A stretch of 21,564 bases of DNA, from the NCBI GenBank assembly GCA_049999765.1, contig JBNGIQ010009578.1, positions 1-21,564 on the forward strand, read 5' to 3'. This DNA is from Phaeoceros laevis (taxonomy: Eukaryota > Anthocerotophyta > Anthocerotopsida > Notothyladales). The stretch's first letter is position 1; every line of letters begins with the position of its first letter. Under the pieces are notes generated by a model. The model searched no databases. It saw nothing but the letters and a program-made list of their open reading frames with translations, and was not told the DNA's origin. Below are positions 1 through 10,214 of the stretch, in pieces. A program made the translations under genes and the position numbers.

Positions 1-1217
1 TTTGCCAGGGCCTCAAGTCCAACGCGGTACTGCAATGGCTCTCGCTGGACGGTAACGTGGGCTTTGGATCCGACTTGGGGTGCCTGCATGTGGGCCACAT
101 CCTGGCCGGCAACGCTAGCGGCACAAGCAGCTTGGAGGAACTGGATATGGTCGGAGTGGGGTTGAAAGCAGCAGGGCTGTCTCGCCTTTTGAGCACCCTG
201 CTGGCCAACACAGCTGGCGGGGGCCTCCCAATCTTGAACGTGGAGCACAATCCCGAGTGCCTGGCAGATGAGCGTGCAGCACAGCTGCTGGCCCAACTCG
301 TCTCAAGCAAGGGCGCCGGCCTGCGGAAGCTTGGGATTCGAGAGACGGGACTGTCGGTGGCTGGAGCGGCCCTTCTCTCTGCCGCGTTGGGAACCAAGGC
401 TCTCCAGCAACTACAGGTTGGCGGCGGCCCAGAGCCTATCTTGAATGTCATTGTCAGCTCCCTCAGCAAATGCTGCAGGCTTACTTTATTGTTCTCCAAG
501 GAGGAGGAGGAGGCGAGCCAGGTGACTGAGCCCCTTGCTCAAATGCTGCGCACCAACACCTGTCTGACAACGCTGTGGTTGGACGAGGCTCACTTTTCTA
601 CGCAGGCATGGAACGGCATTTTCCAGGCCCTTGGCGCCATTTCAACCTTGTCTTTCTTGTCTCTAAGGGGTTCCACAACGCTGGATCACAGCGTTATGGA
701 TGATGTGCATCAGCTTCTTGCGGGCAACCCAGGCCTTGAGATGGGCGAGATAAGCGATGCTCCTTTGAAGGGAAGTAGAAGAAATCTGAAATCGACGGGG
801 TTCTTCTACTGCACCTGTACCTCATGCTGTGACAGCATGCATACGGTACTAACAGAGCTTGGTAAGGGTGGCGAAACATTGAATGTGGAGCAGTTGCCCA
901 AGGAGTTGCGCCCGCTGGTAGCTGCGCTCACGGCGGTGCCACCCAGTATCGAGGAGGTGGATCTGGACGGGCTCGACTATGCTGCCGTGGGCAACATGTT
1001 TCGGTTGAATCCGGAGCATCCACTTCTGGGTAGTAGTATGTTGTGGGAGCTCCGGCTGTTGGTGCTGGGGCTGATCGGGAGATTCCCTTCCCTGAAAAGG
1101 GTGCGGTTGAACCGCTGCAACATCAGCAGGGAGTCGGAGGTGGAGCGGTTGTGCCAGGGCCTCGCTTCCAACACGGTCCTGGAACATCTGTTGGTGGACA
1201 ACAACTCGGGCTTTGGA
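1..1217. repeat. Left copy of a terminal direct repeat (matches 20348-21564)
   Basis: Every stretch compared between 1-1217 and 20348-21564 is identical (constant offset 20,347), including open frames on the opposite strand that translate to the same proteins. Identity starts at base 1 and ends at the last base of the window. That is the pattern of a periodic or circular sequence, not of a dispersed duplication whose edges would fall inside the window. Confidence 0.95.
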
Positions 1218-2845
1218 TCCGACTTCGGCTGCCAACAGGTCAATAACATCTTGGCCAGCAGCAGCACAAGCCAGCTGGAGACTCTGGAGATGTGGCAAGT
1301 TGGCATGAGAGGACAGGATTGTGTTTGCTTCTACGGGCGCTGCTCGTCAACGGTCAATCCCAGCTGCAACTCTTGGATGTGGGGGACAATCCAGAGTGCC
1401 TGCTGGCAAATGATGATGAACAAGGGTCAGCCGCAGCAGCAGAGCTCCTCGCTCAGCTCATCACCGGCCACACCGGCACGGCGAGTCGACTGCGTGAGAT
1501 TTATATCAACGGGACAGGGCTGAGTGTGGGTGGAGCTACTCGCCTGTCTGCAGCATTGGCGCACAACACGTCTTTGCGGAAATTGAAGATTGGGGGAGAC
1601 CCAATCTTGAAGAGCATTCTCACGAGCTCGTCGCCAATCAATATCCCCACCAAGCTTGTGCTAGTCTGCCCCAAGGAAGAGGCCGGCCTGGCTGAAGTGC
1701 TGGCAGAAAGGCTGCGTACCAACACCACTCTGGGGAGCCTGTGGCTTGAGGATGCTCATTTTTCTGCAGATGGATGGCACTGCATTTTCGAGGCCCTTGG
1801 CGCTAACCTAGGAACAAGACTTTCCTATTTGGAGATTCAGGGCTCCACAACTCTGGACCACCGGGTGATTGATGATCTGCACCAGCTTTGTTCAGCGCGG
1901 CCAAACCTTTCTATTCCGGACATACAGGACGCGCCTTTGAGAGGAAACCGGTTAGTGTTAGGATCCAGGGGTGACTTCATTTGCTTTTGTAGCTCGTGCA
2001 CAGCTTCCACCGGCGGCATACTTGAGCTGAAGAGGCTCATAGATGAGCTGAGCGCACCAGATGGCGCATCCAGGGTGGCACGCTTTGCTCGTCAAGACTG
2101 GATGGACAAGTTGTCCCCCATACGCATGCCCCGGAGCCAAAGAAGCGAGGAGTTGATTGCCATGAGGCGACGGGTGCTCAGCCTCATGGGCTCCCACGCC
2201 TCTTTGACGTCCATTGTATTACCCTCCCAACTGATTGAGGAGGAAGATTGCGAGGACATGGAGGCTCTGTGCTCCGGGCTGGCATTCAACCCTGTCTTGA
2301 AGGAATTGGACTTGCACGGAAACCGTGGCTTCGGCTCTGACTTTGGATGCGTGCAACTGGCCACAGTTGTTTCCGGTTGCTTTGCGACCCTGCGAAACAT
2401 CTCGTTGAGATGTGTTGGAATGAAAAGCATCGGACTGCGTCACCTTATCCAGGCCTTGTTGGCCAGCCGTCCGGGGGGGGAGCACATCTATCACTGAGAT
2501 GGAGCTAAACATTGGCGACAACGATGAGTTGGGGGATGCAGGGGCTCACCTGGTAGCACAACTCCTTAGCAGCCCTAGTACCACTAGCGCTGCATTTTTT
2601 CTCACCACGCTACGGATTTTCAACTTACGAATGGGCGTGAGCGGGGCTACTTCTCTGTCACTTGCATTACAGCACAACACAAACTTCCGGACTCTGTTTG
2701 TGGGTGAGTTAGGATTGGATGGACCAACGGCCCTTCTTTTGCAGGGCCTCATTAACAACCCGACGTTGACACGTCTTCAATTGTGGAAAGGGGGAAAGAA
2801 GCCACACAAGGGGCTTGCAGACATTCTTGCTCGATTGCTCCAGCA

Positions 2846-2895
2846 GAGTACCACTGCCCTTGGTGTCCTCGAGTACCACTGCCCTTGGTGTCCTC
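2846..2895 (+). repeat. 25-bp perfect tandem duplication inside the ROCO coding region
   Basis: The unit starting gagtaccactgcccttgg lies at 2846-2870 and again at 2871-2895. Because 25 is not a multiple of three it shifts the frame. Reading with a single unit gives a continuous LRR segment (TTALGVLEIDDVPF). Confidence 0.95.
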
Positions 2896-3805
2896 GAGAT
2901 AGATGATGTCCCTTTTCAACCGGAGGAGTGGCGGAAGATTTTCGGGGCACTTGAAAAGAACGAAGTGCTCAAAGTGCTACAAATACAAGGCTCCTACGAC
3001 CTTGAGCAGGTGTTTCCTGATCTCATGCAGTTGGTGCAGGTCAACACAACTATTGAAGAGATTTGGAATCTGGAAAAAAGTGACCTGAGGGACAAGGGCA
3101 AGATCCCGCTGCTGCAAGAAGCGTTGCACCGTAACAAGCACCAAAGAGAGTACGTGAATGTTCTCAAGCAAAAGCTGCCTTTGGCTCAACCTTCCACGGG
3201 GCGTCTCTTTCTTTGCGGCCCTCCATACGCAGGGAAGAGCACATCGCGGGAAACCATGGTGCGCTGCCACCAACAGCCCCGGTGTGGATGTACAGGGGGA
3301 CTTGGAGCATTCATGTTGGGGCAGTGGGGCCTTCGATCGCTTAGGCCCCGCACAGAAGGCATTGAGATTCAGGTCCTCCGAAAGGATGATGAGATGCAGA
3401 TTTCCGTATGGGACATGGCTGGCCAGGAGGAGTACCATGCCTTGCATGACTACATCTTTCCGACCACCAATCAGGCCTGCATTTTTGTATTCGTGTACAA
3501 CCCATCCCAGAACAAGGCAAGGAATGGTAGCCGCCATGCGGCTGCAGTTGGGTTGCCCACGGACGATTTTTATGACAAGTTTATGTATTGGTGCCGCTTT
3601 GTAGCATCAAATTCGTTGTGCCACTTGAGGACATGTGTTACCAAAAGTATGCATTGTTATCACCAATTTAGACGGACTCGAGCCCAAGTACAGCTGAGAT
3701 GATGTTTTGAAATGGGCTACACCCGTGGTGGATGAACTAAGATGCAAATTCGAGGGTGTGCTACAAGTTTCTGAGTGCATCAATGTGGTAACAGGATATT
3801 CGACA

Positions 3806-3884
3806 GTAAGTGTGCAACCCCTGGTGGACCATGTGTTAGGAATTCCAAGAGTTATTGCAAAAGAATTTGTCTCCTGTATTTCAG
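3806..3884 (+). other. Intron (79 nt) between Roc and COR coding exons
   Basis: It begins GTAAGT and ends in a pyrimidine-rich tract closing TTTCAG. Removing it joins INVVTGYST in frame (phase 0) to ACGEMSLALAK and links the Roc end to the COR start. The unspliced frame instead runs into a stop at 3991. Confidence 0.8.
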
Positions 3885-4579
3885 GCATGTGGAGAAATGA
3901 GTTTGGCACTGGCAAAGCTAACGATGCACCAGAATGCGAAAGTTGCACCCATGGTACGTCTTGTAGAATTTTACAAGCTGTGCTCCGATGAAGTGGATGC
4001 TCTTCGGGACTTGTTTCAGGACCAGCCCCCAATTGGTGGCTATGCTATAGAACAGTACGTAAGCATGGCAAGCAGCATGGCAAGGGCTGCTGTGGCTGCT
4101 TACTTACATGACGTTGGGAGCATAATTTATTTCGAGGAACTGAAGTTCGTGGTGATGAATCCAAAGTGGTTAAACAATGTCTTCCTCTCGAAGTTCGCCA
4201 GGTTCAGAGCCAATACGCCTAATGTTGGACTCCTTCCCCGTAAAGATGATGGTGTTATTAAAGAGTCTGAGCTTCATCTCATTCTTAAACGTTTCCTCAA
4301 GAATAGTCAACCTCCGTGTCTTGGATTTGTGGAAGATGACCTTCTACAACTACTACTCAAATTGGAGTTTTGTTACAAGCTGAAAGATAGCACCAATCGT
4401 CCTGTACGTGGCATGGTAAGATATTTCGTACCAAGCGCCCTTGCCAGAAGACAATTATCAAACTTGAAATGGGAAGTTCCACTTCATGGACCTACCAATT
4501 GTCTTCCCATTGGGATCAGGCTACAATGCGATGCAAAGGCACAAAGTTTCTTACAGCGGGATTTTTTCCCCGATTACAT

Positions 4580-4641
4580 GTATGTACAAAATTGTGATTG
4601 TGATTCACCCGCAAGATGTGGATAAAAAATTTGGTTCTTAG
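4580..4641 (+). other. Intron (62 nt) at the end of the COR-coding region
   Basis: It begins GTATGT and ends TTCTTAG, phase 2. Splicing continues RDFFPDY into a 37-nt exon reading CMHVQPRFTSKL. Without it the frame stops at 4623-4625. Confidence 0.65.
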
Positions 4642-4678
4642 ATGCATGCACGTCCAACCTAGATTTACTTCCAAGTTG

Positions 4679-4736
4679 GTATGCAACTCAAAACGTGCAC
4701 TTGATAAAGTGTTTTTGTTTGTTTGTTTCGGCATAG
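4679..4736 (+). other. Intron (58 nt) after a 37-nt micro-exon
   Basis: It begins GTATGC and ends with a T-rich tract and CATAG, phase 0. Splicing joins FTSKL to VCLGKEFVEVDNRY, the start of the C-terminal ROCO region. The micro-exon 4642-4678 is supported only by frame and by fit to the family. Confidence 0.6.
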
Positions 4737-6178
4737 GTTTGTCTAGGGAAGGAGTTTGTTGAGGTTGACAATAGGTATGATTTGATATGTATACGCATGA
4801 ATGGTTGTGAGATTTTGGTGGAAAGGAGTGGGGAGGACAATGCTACTTTTGTGGATATTTTGGTTCAATCGGCAAAGCCAAAAGATGAAATATGGAATTT
4901 GGTGCAAAAATACGTCATTGAGAGGATTCAAGCTTTTTGTGCAACTCCGAGTGGTTGTCCTGGCATCACACTTCTACAATGCATCATAAGGCCTCAGTGT
5001 GTTGTATAACACCATGTCTAGAGAGACATGTGGTCTGTGTGGAGACTTTGAAGAATGATTTGAAGAATGATATTGTGTTCAAGACCGAGACAAAGGCAAC
5101 ATCCACAGATTTTACTATCACCACTCCAGTTCTTGAAGATGCCTCCTACATTGGGTATCAACACACTTGGCCAAATTCAGTGGGGTATGACTATGCCGTA
5201 GAGCTTTTAGATGCTCAATCCATACGAGATGTATCCCGAAAGGTGATGGCTGCTCTCAATGAGAAAACCAATTCTTTAGCTGAAGCGGAAAGTCAAATCA
5301 GCCAGGCTGTGAATGAAGTGACTGAAAGTACTCCCCAAGGGGGACATGTGGAAACCATGGTACCATCAAAAAGTATCTGAAAACAATCGACTATGGAGCG
5401 CAAACTTGACAAGTTGTATGATGAAATGCACAAGCGCTTTGACGGTGTAGAAAAGCGCCTTGATGAGCAAAAGGAGCTTCTTTCAAAGATTGTCGCAAGC
5501 ATGATTATGGAATTGAAGTTGCAACAACGACAAATGCAAGACACCTTGCTAAGTGGAGTCAACAAAGTCATGAGCTTCATGCGAGACTCGCAAAATACAA
5601 AGCTACCAAGGTTTCCCTACTTGGCTAAGGGAGGTGTGGGGATAGGCCAGAGGTTTGTAGCATTCATAACATTTGCGAATGCATCGAAGCTGCATTTCAT
5701 GTGTGAAGATCGTACTGGAATGCACTATGTCGAAAACCAGCCAGGTTGTGATCTCACCATCAACAATCCTGGACATGAGACATTGCGGTTTGTTATTCTA
5801 TGCAGTTTCAAAATTCTGTACATTTTGGTGAAAGCTGGCTTCCAAATAGGTGCAGGTTTGGGGGGGATTGTTCCCGAACACACAAGTCTTGAAGGGCTAG
5901 CTGTTCCCATAAGCTCACGGGTTGTGGCAGATGTGTTGAACGACATCAAAGAGACAGATCCTCGGTTTTCTGCACGGAGTGACGTAGATGAATTGGCAAG
6001 GCTGCACTACTTTCTCAAGTCAACAGGGAATGACAACATCACAGAGCACTTTCAGCTGCATAGGGTTGAATACTCGCATTATGACGCAATAGGGAAGTTG
6101 CCAAAATTTGGTTGGGTATGTCAGAACTGTCGTGAGAGGGGCAAAACCAACAATAGCTTAATGGATTCCCCCCCTTGA

Positions 6179-7789
6179 AAGGTCAAGAAGTTTACAGGAT
6201 TTCTCCACAACAAAAATGGATGGCTGTGGCTGCTGGGATCATGTTTGCAACAAATGCAGGATGCACGTGGGGTATCCTCTGCCCGCTGCTGGAGTATTTA
6301 ACCTACAAAGCTGGTGTCATACAGTGGAAACCTGCATTTATTTGATTGTTGGAGCTCTTTCTAACGACGTCCATTATTGAGCGTCACGGAATATCTCTAA
6401 AACCGCATACATGCCATGACAGTTTCTTGTCCAGGTGCGGGAGTGCTTGCTTAACCGGTGGCCATGTCGGATGCTTCAGTAACGCTCCAGTTCATGAATA
6501 CATGCTTCAGTCTGGCTGCAAATATAGTCATCTTCTTCTACCTGGAGGAGCAGGGTACGCAGACCTTGGCTGTTCTGAAACTGCTCAGGTTGTTTCTATG
6601 ATGCCTCGCATTCACTGTTTCTTGTTTCCCTTGAAAAACAGGTTTGTGGAATGTTGAAACTTGAAGAAAGGACGACGCTGCTTTTTAAAAGATGTGCAGG
6701 ATGGTACCACCAAGATTCGAGTAGCCATGTTGCCCCGGGGGACCTCAACATCTTGCATGTATATTTCTTTCCAGTCAATCTTTCAAAAAGCTGGGCTGGT
6801 GAAACCCGGCAATTGTGGCAATACCTATGTAAGCATCGCGTAATCCAGAGTTTTGACAACTCACTTGATAGTGTGACTAGTACTCAAGGCTCCATTTGCA
6901 GCGCTAGATAGTGTGGGTGCCTTTGAGCTTGACAGCATCTTGAAGTGGACTAGAGAAATATTCCTGTACTCGTCTCTTTCTGTGCGTAAAAGACAATTTC
7001 CACATCAAACAAGCTTGCTGGGTCAGATCCTGCATGGAGGCAATCTGATCACAGGTTGGAGGGACTTCATGGTTCCTTGGATAGTTTGCTAGTACCTCAA
7101 CCAGACTGTCTGGTCTCACAGGTGCCCTGATGGGAGCCTTCAAAAAATCTGCGAAATTCGTTGCTTTCCTGTTTCTTGTCATGTGGCTTTCGCTCGAAGT
7201 GCTGCAGCTTCTAGGTGCCTGTGACGTTCATGAGGATTGTGGCCCTTCCTGGTATCCGGCGGCAATTTTGCTTGTGTAGGCCACCACAAAAAATAACCAG
7301 AGCAACCAGCCTGTCTGGTCACTCAATCCCAACTGGGAACGGGGCTTGCAAATTCCGGGCTGCGGTTAGGACGTGACACGGAATGGGAGCGCATTTCACG
7401 TTCATTCTCAGATGGAATTACACAAAGAGCTGAGTGGGAGGCCAACCAGGTGGTGGCCGGTCACTACATAGTTTAGACGTGAATAGTCTAGCACCGCAGG
7501 AACGTTCACACTTAGTCAGGAGTCAGGACCTGTCTTGGTCTATGCTTACTCGAAAATCTGGCCCCTCGATATGAGTTTGTGGCGCCGGAAGCTTCCTTGA
7601 TGTGAAGCCCCTCGACGTAACCACAACCACAAACATACACAAGTGCTGGGTGCAGCGCGTATATCCGAATGGGCGTGTGTTATCAATGGGCAGGCTGGCG
7701 CGGGCAGCTGGCCCCTGCCCTCATCCAATATGTTCTTCCTTACTTCGTGTTCTGCTGCCGCCATCTCTGTTTTCTACTTTCCAAGTTTT
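6179..7789. other. About 1.6 kb with no recognised gene
   Basis: Only short open frames are present. Two are worth naming. On the plus strand, an ATG at 6463 opens about 46 codons, including a hydrophobic stretch (SLAANIVIFFYLEEQG) that could be a membrane segment. On the minus strand, 7182-6904 encodes 92 residues (starting MTRNRKATNFADFL, with APVRPDSLVEVLANYP), which reads like protein but matches no family I can name; it may be a retroelement remnant. Nothing else is seen. Confidence 0.5.
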
Positions 7790-8525
7790 GTGTCTTTGCA
7801 CATGTCTTTGAGGATGTTACGGAAAATGCTTACGTTTGGAGTACTGCCTTCCTGGCAGAATTGTGACAAGGGAGTGAGAGTCTCTACTGACGAGAAGAGA
7901 ATGAGAGTTTCTGTAGCATGCAGATGTCGGGCATATTATCTGGAAGGAGGGATTAGCATGAATGTGGTGACATGGAGTGCCCTGGTTGCTGGATATGCGC
8001 AGCAAGGACTCTGCCAAGTGGCGCTTGTTGTGTATGGACAGATTGGAGGAGGAGGGCCTCATTTTGGCTGACTGTGTTACTTTTGCTTGCCTTCTGAAGG
8101 CGCGTGCTAGCACTGGTGCCATACAGAAGGGCAGGAAGTGGCACTCAAAGATTATCGGAAGAGGTCTGCTGGATGAAGTAGTGGTGGGCACCTGCCTGGT
8201 GGACATGTATGCAAAATGTGCTGAGCTGGAAGATGCGCGCTAGGCCTTTAACAGCATCGACACAATGAATGGGGTGACATGGAGTGCCCTGGTTGCTGGG
8301 TATGCGCAGCAAGGACTCTGCCAGGTGGCGCTTGTTGTGTGTGGACAGATTGGGGGAGGAGGGCCTCAGTTTGGCTGACCGTGTTACTTTTGCTTGCCTT
8401 CTGAAGCTGCGTGCAAGCACTGGTGCCATACAGAAGGGCAGGGAGTTGCACTCAAAGATTGCCAAAAGAGGTCTGCTGGATGATGTAGTGGTGGGCACCT
8501 GCCTGGTGGGCATGTATGCAAATGT
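7790..8525 (+). pseudogene. Pentatricopeptide-repeat (PPR) protein pseudogene fragment
   Basis: PPR proteins are organellar RNA-binding proteins, greatly expanded in land plants. Typical motifs are readable here: VVTWSALVAGYAQQG, ADCVTFACLLKARAS, VVVGTCLVDMYAKC and a second set GVTWSALVAGYAQQG, VTFACLLKLRAS, VVVGTCLVGMYA. A degenerate earlier motif (FEDVTENAYVWST) sits near 7806-7850. The motifs do not share one frame: a single extra T at about 8043 and again at about 8350 (within GGACAGATTGG) shifts each repeat, and a TAG at 8241 interrupts the linker. There is no start codon, no targeting peptide and no C-terminal E/DYW domain. It is a relic, not a working gene. Confidence 0.8.
7967..8522 (+). 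repeat. 307-bp tandem duplication within the PPR pseudogene
   Basis: Copy 1 is 7967-8273 and copy 2 starts at 8274, both beginning gtgacatggagtgccctggt. Copy 2 loses similarity soon after 8518. The period of 307 is three PPR motifs (102 codons) plus the one extra base shared by both copies. Confidence 0.9.
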
Positions 8526-8640
8526 GACTGCTGGACGGGAGGCAGGAGGAAGTCCTTACATTCCGTGTTCCTGCTGAAGAAGTGCCTCATCGGACCATGG
8601 TTTCTACGGGAAGGCAAATGGAGGACCGCGCGTGAGCTGC

Positions 8641-8783
8641 AGGAGGTTTCATCTGTAGGAGGTTTCATCTGCAGGAGGTTTCATCTGCAGGAGGTTTCAT
8701 CTGCAGGAGGTTTCATCTGCAGGAGGTTTCATCTGAGGAGGTTTCATCTGCAGGAGGTTTCATCTGCAGGAGGTTTCATCTGG
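8641..8783. repeat. 16-bp minisatellite, 9 units
   Basis: The unit is aggaggtttcatctgc, repeated nine times. The sixth unit (8721-8735) lacks its last base, the first ends in t and the ninth in g. It directly follows the PPR relic. Confidence 0.97.
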
Positions 8784-8859
8784 TTGCATTTTTTCCTTTA
8801 TGTTCTGATGCACTGATGTCTCCAATTCGTGACATGTGAGGGACAATTGGTGACGTGAG

Positions 8860-9480
8860 ACGTGCCCAAGGACTGATGCCCGCTGGAAGGATGCCCTACT
8901 CAAATGGACTGCTGGAAGGACGTTTGTAGGAGGATTGCCAGGCTTTCTTGCCAGTTTCCACCTCTTGCGAGAAATCTCTGAATGCTGAGGCTGAGGCTCC
9001 AACTGCATGCTGGGAACTCAATGATTGCTGAAAACACTCTGGCTGCTGATGGTCAAAGGAATTGCTGGAGGAGATATGCTGAGGAGAATGGCCAGGGATT
9101 TCAAGGATTTCAGGGATTTAAGCAGGTCTTGCCTCACGGTGTGTTGTGTCAATGTGCAGACATACAGCTCGCCCTTTACTATGGCCGTAAGGCTGGGTAC
9201 GGGGACCAACGAGCTCTTGTGAAGCAGCCTCTGCAACTAGTGAGTCTAACGACAACTAGAGGCTGTGGAGTACACTTTATGCAATGCCATCTGCCATCTG
9301 CCATTTGAGGATTGAGGATTGAGGATTGAGGATTGAGGGCTTGCTGAGGATTGATTGCTGAGGATTGAGGGCTTGCTGAGGATTGAGGGTTTATTGAGAA
9401 TGCCTGGCTGGAAGGATGCCCTCAATGCTGTTTTTAAGGATGCCTTTTTAAGGATGGCCTGCGGCAAGGATGCCCTCAAT
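8860..9480. repeat. Low-complexity zone with ggattga and aaggatgcc repeats
   Basis: At 9307-9392 the 7-mer ggattga is repeated four times, followed by longer units combining it with gggcttgctga. On both sides the words ctggaaggatgcc and aaggatgccctcaatgc recur (about 8882, 9408, 9437, 9466). Several frames stay open simply because of the repeats; I do not call a gene here. Confidence 0.75.
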
Positions 9481-9699
9481 GCCTGCTGGATGGATGCCTT
9501 GCCTTTACATCTCGGTTCAACCAAAGGCCTGCTGGCAACATGCCCTGCTGACAGGAATTGCTGGGGGCAAATGCTGATTGCTCTAACTTTGAAGAGGACT
9601 ACTTGAAGATGTGCAAGGACTGCCACCAATTACGGCCTGGGGGACCAAGCAAGCTTGTGATCGTCAACTGCCAGCCCTACCTATGGATCGTCAGCTGCC

Positions 9700-9756
9700 G
9701 CGCTTCACGGTTGTAGCCCCCGATGGGTTGACTGCAGCGCTTCACGGTTGTAGCCC
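9700..9756. repeat. 20-bp direct repeat with 37-bp period
   Basis: gcgcttcacggttgtagccc occurs at 9700-9719 and 9737-9756. It sits in a GC-rich stretch (9640-10090) with no recognised coding. A TATAAA lies near 9880, but no gene can be tied to it. Confidence 0.8.
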
Positions 9757-10214
9757 TGAAGGGACGGCTACGGCCCCCGGATGAGGGCTCCCGGTCGTCG
9801 ACGAATGTCCCTGAATGGGGAGCTCCCGGTTGCCGGTCGAAAAACCTGGCGAGGTGTTCAATTCCCATGTGGAGTTGGCTATAAACACCATAATCACCTT
9901 ACTTACTACTACTGGCCCGAAAGTCTTACTAAGTTGCCCCGCGATCCCGACGGAGACCGGCGACGCCGACGGCCACGAAGATTCCGTTGTCAATGGCGCA
10001 ACCCGGGGTGTTTCGCCATCCCGGTGGAGCCCGCACGTGCCAGGCGTCTCCCTCCTTGGTCGCTCTGAGGATTCTCCTCCACTTTTGCACCGCCGAAAAG
10101 TGAGGCATGGTGAACCTATACAAGTTAATACAACAATGCTGCATGTCCACACGCAATCACTACATCAGAGTCTTCTCTCAACGTTCCTGCCACTTTACAA
10201 AGGTCGACGACAGT

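Larger units (their letters stand above)
1..6178 (+). pseudogene. LRR-ROCO protein gene (LRR x3 modules, Roc GTPase, COR, C-terminal domain), 5' end cut by window, multiply frameshifted
   Basis: ROCO proteins are multidomain GTPases in which a Ras-like Roc domain is always followed by a dimerising COR domain; LRRs in front usually sense or scaffold. Seen here in order: LRR modules (1-3150, each with the signature GFGSD(L/F)GC), Roc at about 3195-3690 (P-loop GPPYAGKST, switch-II DMAGQEEY, G4 TNLD), COR at about 3900-4580 (VGSIIYFEELKFVV, NPKWLNN), and a C-terminal region recognised from IRPQC, YQHTWP and a closing FGWVCQNC. I chose the end at 6178 because that motif typically closes plant ROCO proteins. 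Three introns (3806-3884, 4580-4641, 4679-4736) are needed to join the exons. The reading frame breaks near 1310, at G8 2473-2480, at a 25-bp duplication 2846-2895, near 3635 and near 5004, with in-frame TGA at 3695 and 5378. It is either a pseudogene or low-quality sequence. The domain calls are firm; the functional status is uncertain. Confidence 0.85.

Noticed and set aside
849-1298. Minus-strand open frame of 149 codons opposite the LRR region
   Set aside because: It lies opposite well-supported LRR coding and has no motif of its own; GC-rich LRR sequence keeps the opposite strand open.
6463-6603. Short hydrophobic plus-strand frame as a membrane-protein exon
   Set aside because: About 46 codons only, with no family I can name; kept as a note in the unannotated stretch.
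9246-9629. Minus-strand frame with repeated NPQSSIL residues
   Set aside because: The repeat residues come from the ggattga minisatellite; there is no other sign of coding.
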